Source: Planctomycetota bacterium
Lineage (GTDB): Bacteria > Planctomycetota > Planctomycetia > Pirellulales > Lacipirellulaceae
Direction of reading: 5' to 3'
DNA: 5,491 nt
Assembly: GCA_029259975.1 (NCBI GenBank)
Contig: JAJDEE010000507.1
Coordinates: 1-5,491, forward strand
Part shown: piece after piece, positions 4,659 to 5,491 of the stretch
Position numbering within the stretch: the first letter of the stretch is position 1
Layout of the letters: each line of letters starts with the position of its first letter
Notes under the pieces: model-generated
Told to the model about the DNA's origin: nothing
The model's input: the letters and a program-made list of their open reading frames with translations, nothing else
The model's database searches: none
Translations under genes and position numbers: made by a program

Positions 4659-5491
4659 TCAGCAAGAACATCGCGTGCCCGATTCGCAGCTTACTTTGGC
4701 GAGGTTCGCAATTGTGATGGCGCGGTGGGCGTCGGCTAGGCTTGATGACTTGAGGATTAGGCTCGAAACGGCGCGGTGGAAATGAACTAGCAGCTGCTCC
4801 CCAACGGGGCGTTCATGGTCGAGCGTTTCGCGATGTTGGCCTGCCTCGTCGAACCAAGCGACCGTGTTGGGTAGGTCGACGAAGGCGATGCCTTGCTCGC
4901 AAACAACTTTCAAATCGGACGGACGGCGAAACGACAACGACTCTTGCAACGTTTCTGGCACATAGTCGCCACAGCTAATCGCAGCCAGCGTGCCGGAACC
5001 TATTTCGCCGACTGGCGAGAAATCGAGATTGACCGAAAAGTAATCTTGCTGCGCCATACCTGCGACATGGTGCGAAGTGGCCAGCAACGAGGTCGGTTCT
5101 GCTTCGACAATGTAACGACACCAATCGACGAGTTCAACGAGATCGCGGTAGCAACTATTGCCGCTGGCGGGCTTGGCCTGATGCACTCGACGACGATTGC
5201 AAAACAGCAACTTGGGCGCGCCGAGCCGTGTAGCGATTAGTTCCTTCAAACGCAAAGTCGCTGGCGAAAGTCGACATGGAAACTCGGCCATAAAGGCGAT
5301 CCCCGCGTCTTCGACGCGCTGACGCAGGGCGGCTGCTTCGGCGTCCTGCAAATCGATCGCGGCGGCGCAGTAGACCGCCTTACCCATATCGCAGGCTGCG
5401 TGGATTGGGTGCGCGCCATAAAACGTCGCCGATAGCAGCAAAACCGCGTCGATTTCCTCTCGCTGGGTGAGTCCTCGGAAGCCGTCGTGGA
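4659..5491 (-). CDS. Gfo/Idh/MocA-like oxidoreductase lacking the EKP lysine (5' partial)
   Basis: 276 codons are visible. The frame stays open to the window edge, so the true start and the N-terminal GxGxxG nucleotide-binding loop lie outside; a TTG at 5441 is internal. The visible part begins late in the Rossmann domain: DAVLLLSATFYGAHPIHAA fits the DAVxIxTPxxxHxxxA strand-helix, and GKAVYCAAAIDLQDAEAAAL fits GKHVxxEKPLALTxxEAxxL. The beta-sheet C-terminal domain follows, with VCEQGIAFVDLPNTVAWFDEAG and a final SSLADAHRAITIANLAKVSCESG helix, where Gfo/Idh proteins carry SLxDGxxAxxVxxAxxxSxxxG. The EKP motif, whose Lys is catalytic in most members, is AAA here (5358-5366). The usual DxGxHxxD His is also replaced (RDLVELVDW). 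It may be a divergent enzyme, a non-catalytic partner, or a dehydrogenase using other residues. It lies 45 bases before the LarA-like gene on the same strand. Confidence 0.8.
   Translation of the reverse strand, partial: HDGFRGLTQREEIDAVLLLSATFYGAHPIHAACDMGKAVYCAAAIDLQDAEAAALRQRVEDAGIAFMAEFPCRLSPATLRLKELIATRLGAPKLLFCNRRRVHQAKPASGNSCYRDLVELVDWCRYIVEAEPTSLLATSHHVAGMAQQDYFSVNLDFSPVGEIGSGTLAAISCGDYVPETLQESLSFRRPSDLKVVCEQGIAFVDLPNTVAWFDEAGQHRETLDHERPVGEQLLVHFHRAVSSLILKSSSLADAHRAITIANLAKVSCESGTRCSC

Overview
The window looks like an ordinary stretch of a bacterial chromosome, most likely from a planctomycete of the Pirellulaceae type. This rests on the style of the proteins: a zinc-ribbon membrane protein with a long charged linker, a LarA-like enzyme next to a Gfo/Idh/MocA-like protein, weak or absent Shine-Dalgarno sites, and moderate GC content. 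No rRNA, tRNA, CRISPR array, insertion sequence or phage gene was seen. The lineage is an inference, not a measurement.

All six genes I support lie on the minus strand, so transcription runs from high to low coordinates. In that order: (1) a Gfo/Idh/MocA-like oxidoreductase whose 5' end lies beyond the window edge (4659-5491); (2) after 45 bases, a complete LarA-family nickel-pincer racemase/epimerase (3342-4613), followed by a plausible intrinsic terminator (3262-3294); (3) a membrane protein with an N-terminal zinc ribbon, three membrane helices and a C-terminal domain resembling the OB fold of ATP-dependent DNA ligases (2033-3154); (4) a 54-residue single-helix membrane protein that is easily missed (1672-1836); (5) 65 bases on, a membrane-anchored degenerate GGDEF protein that keeps its c-di-GMP inhibitory-site motif (635-1606); (6) a 107-residue protein with an L7/L12-like C-terminal motif and the only strong Shine-Dalgarno in the window (91-414).

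Genes 1 and 2 probably belong to hydroxy-acid or sugar-acid metabolism and may be co-transcribed. Genes 4 and 5 look like a small membrane-protein/signalling-protein pair. Genes 3 and 6 have no evident link to their neighbours. Intergenic stretches are all under 300 bases. 415-634 holds a candidate promoter and several inverted repeats. 1837-2032 should contain the promoter of the small-protein/GGDEF pair, but I see no convincing -35/-10 there. 1-90 holds two GC-rich hairpins and no gene I can support.

The most unusual item is the orphan DNA-ligase-like OB domain attached to a zinc-ribbon membrane protein with no nucleotidyltransferase domain. Next come the GGDEF protein that looks like a c-di-GMP receptor rather than a synthase, and the Gfo/Idh-like protein lacking the EKP lysine.
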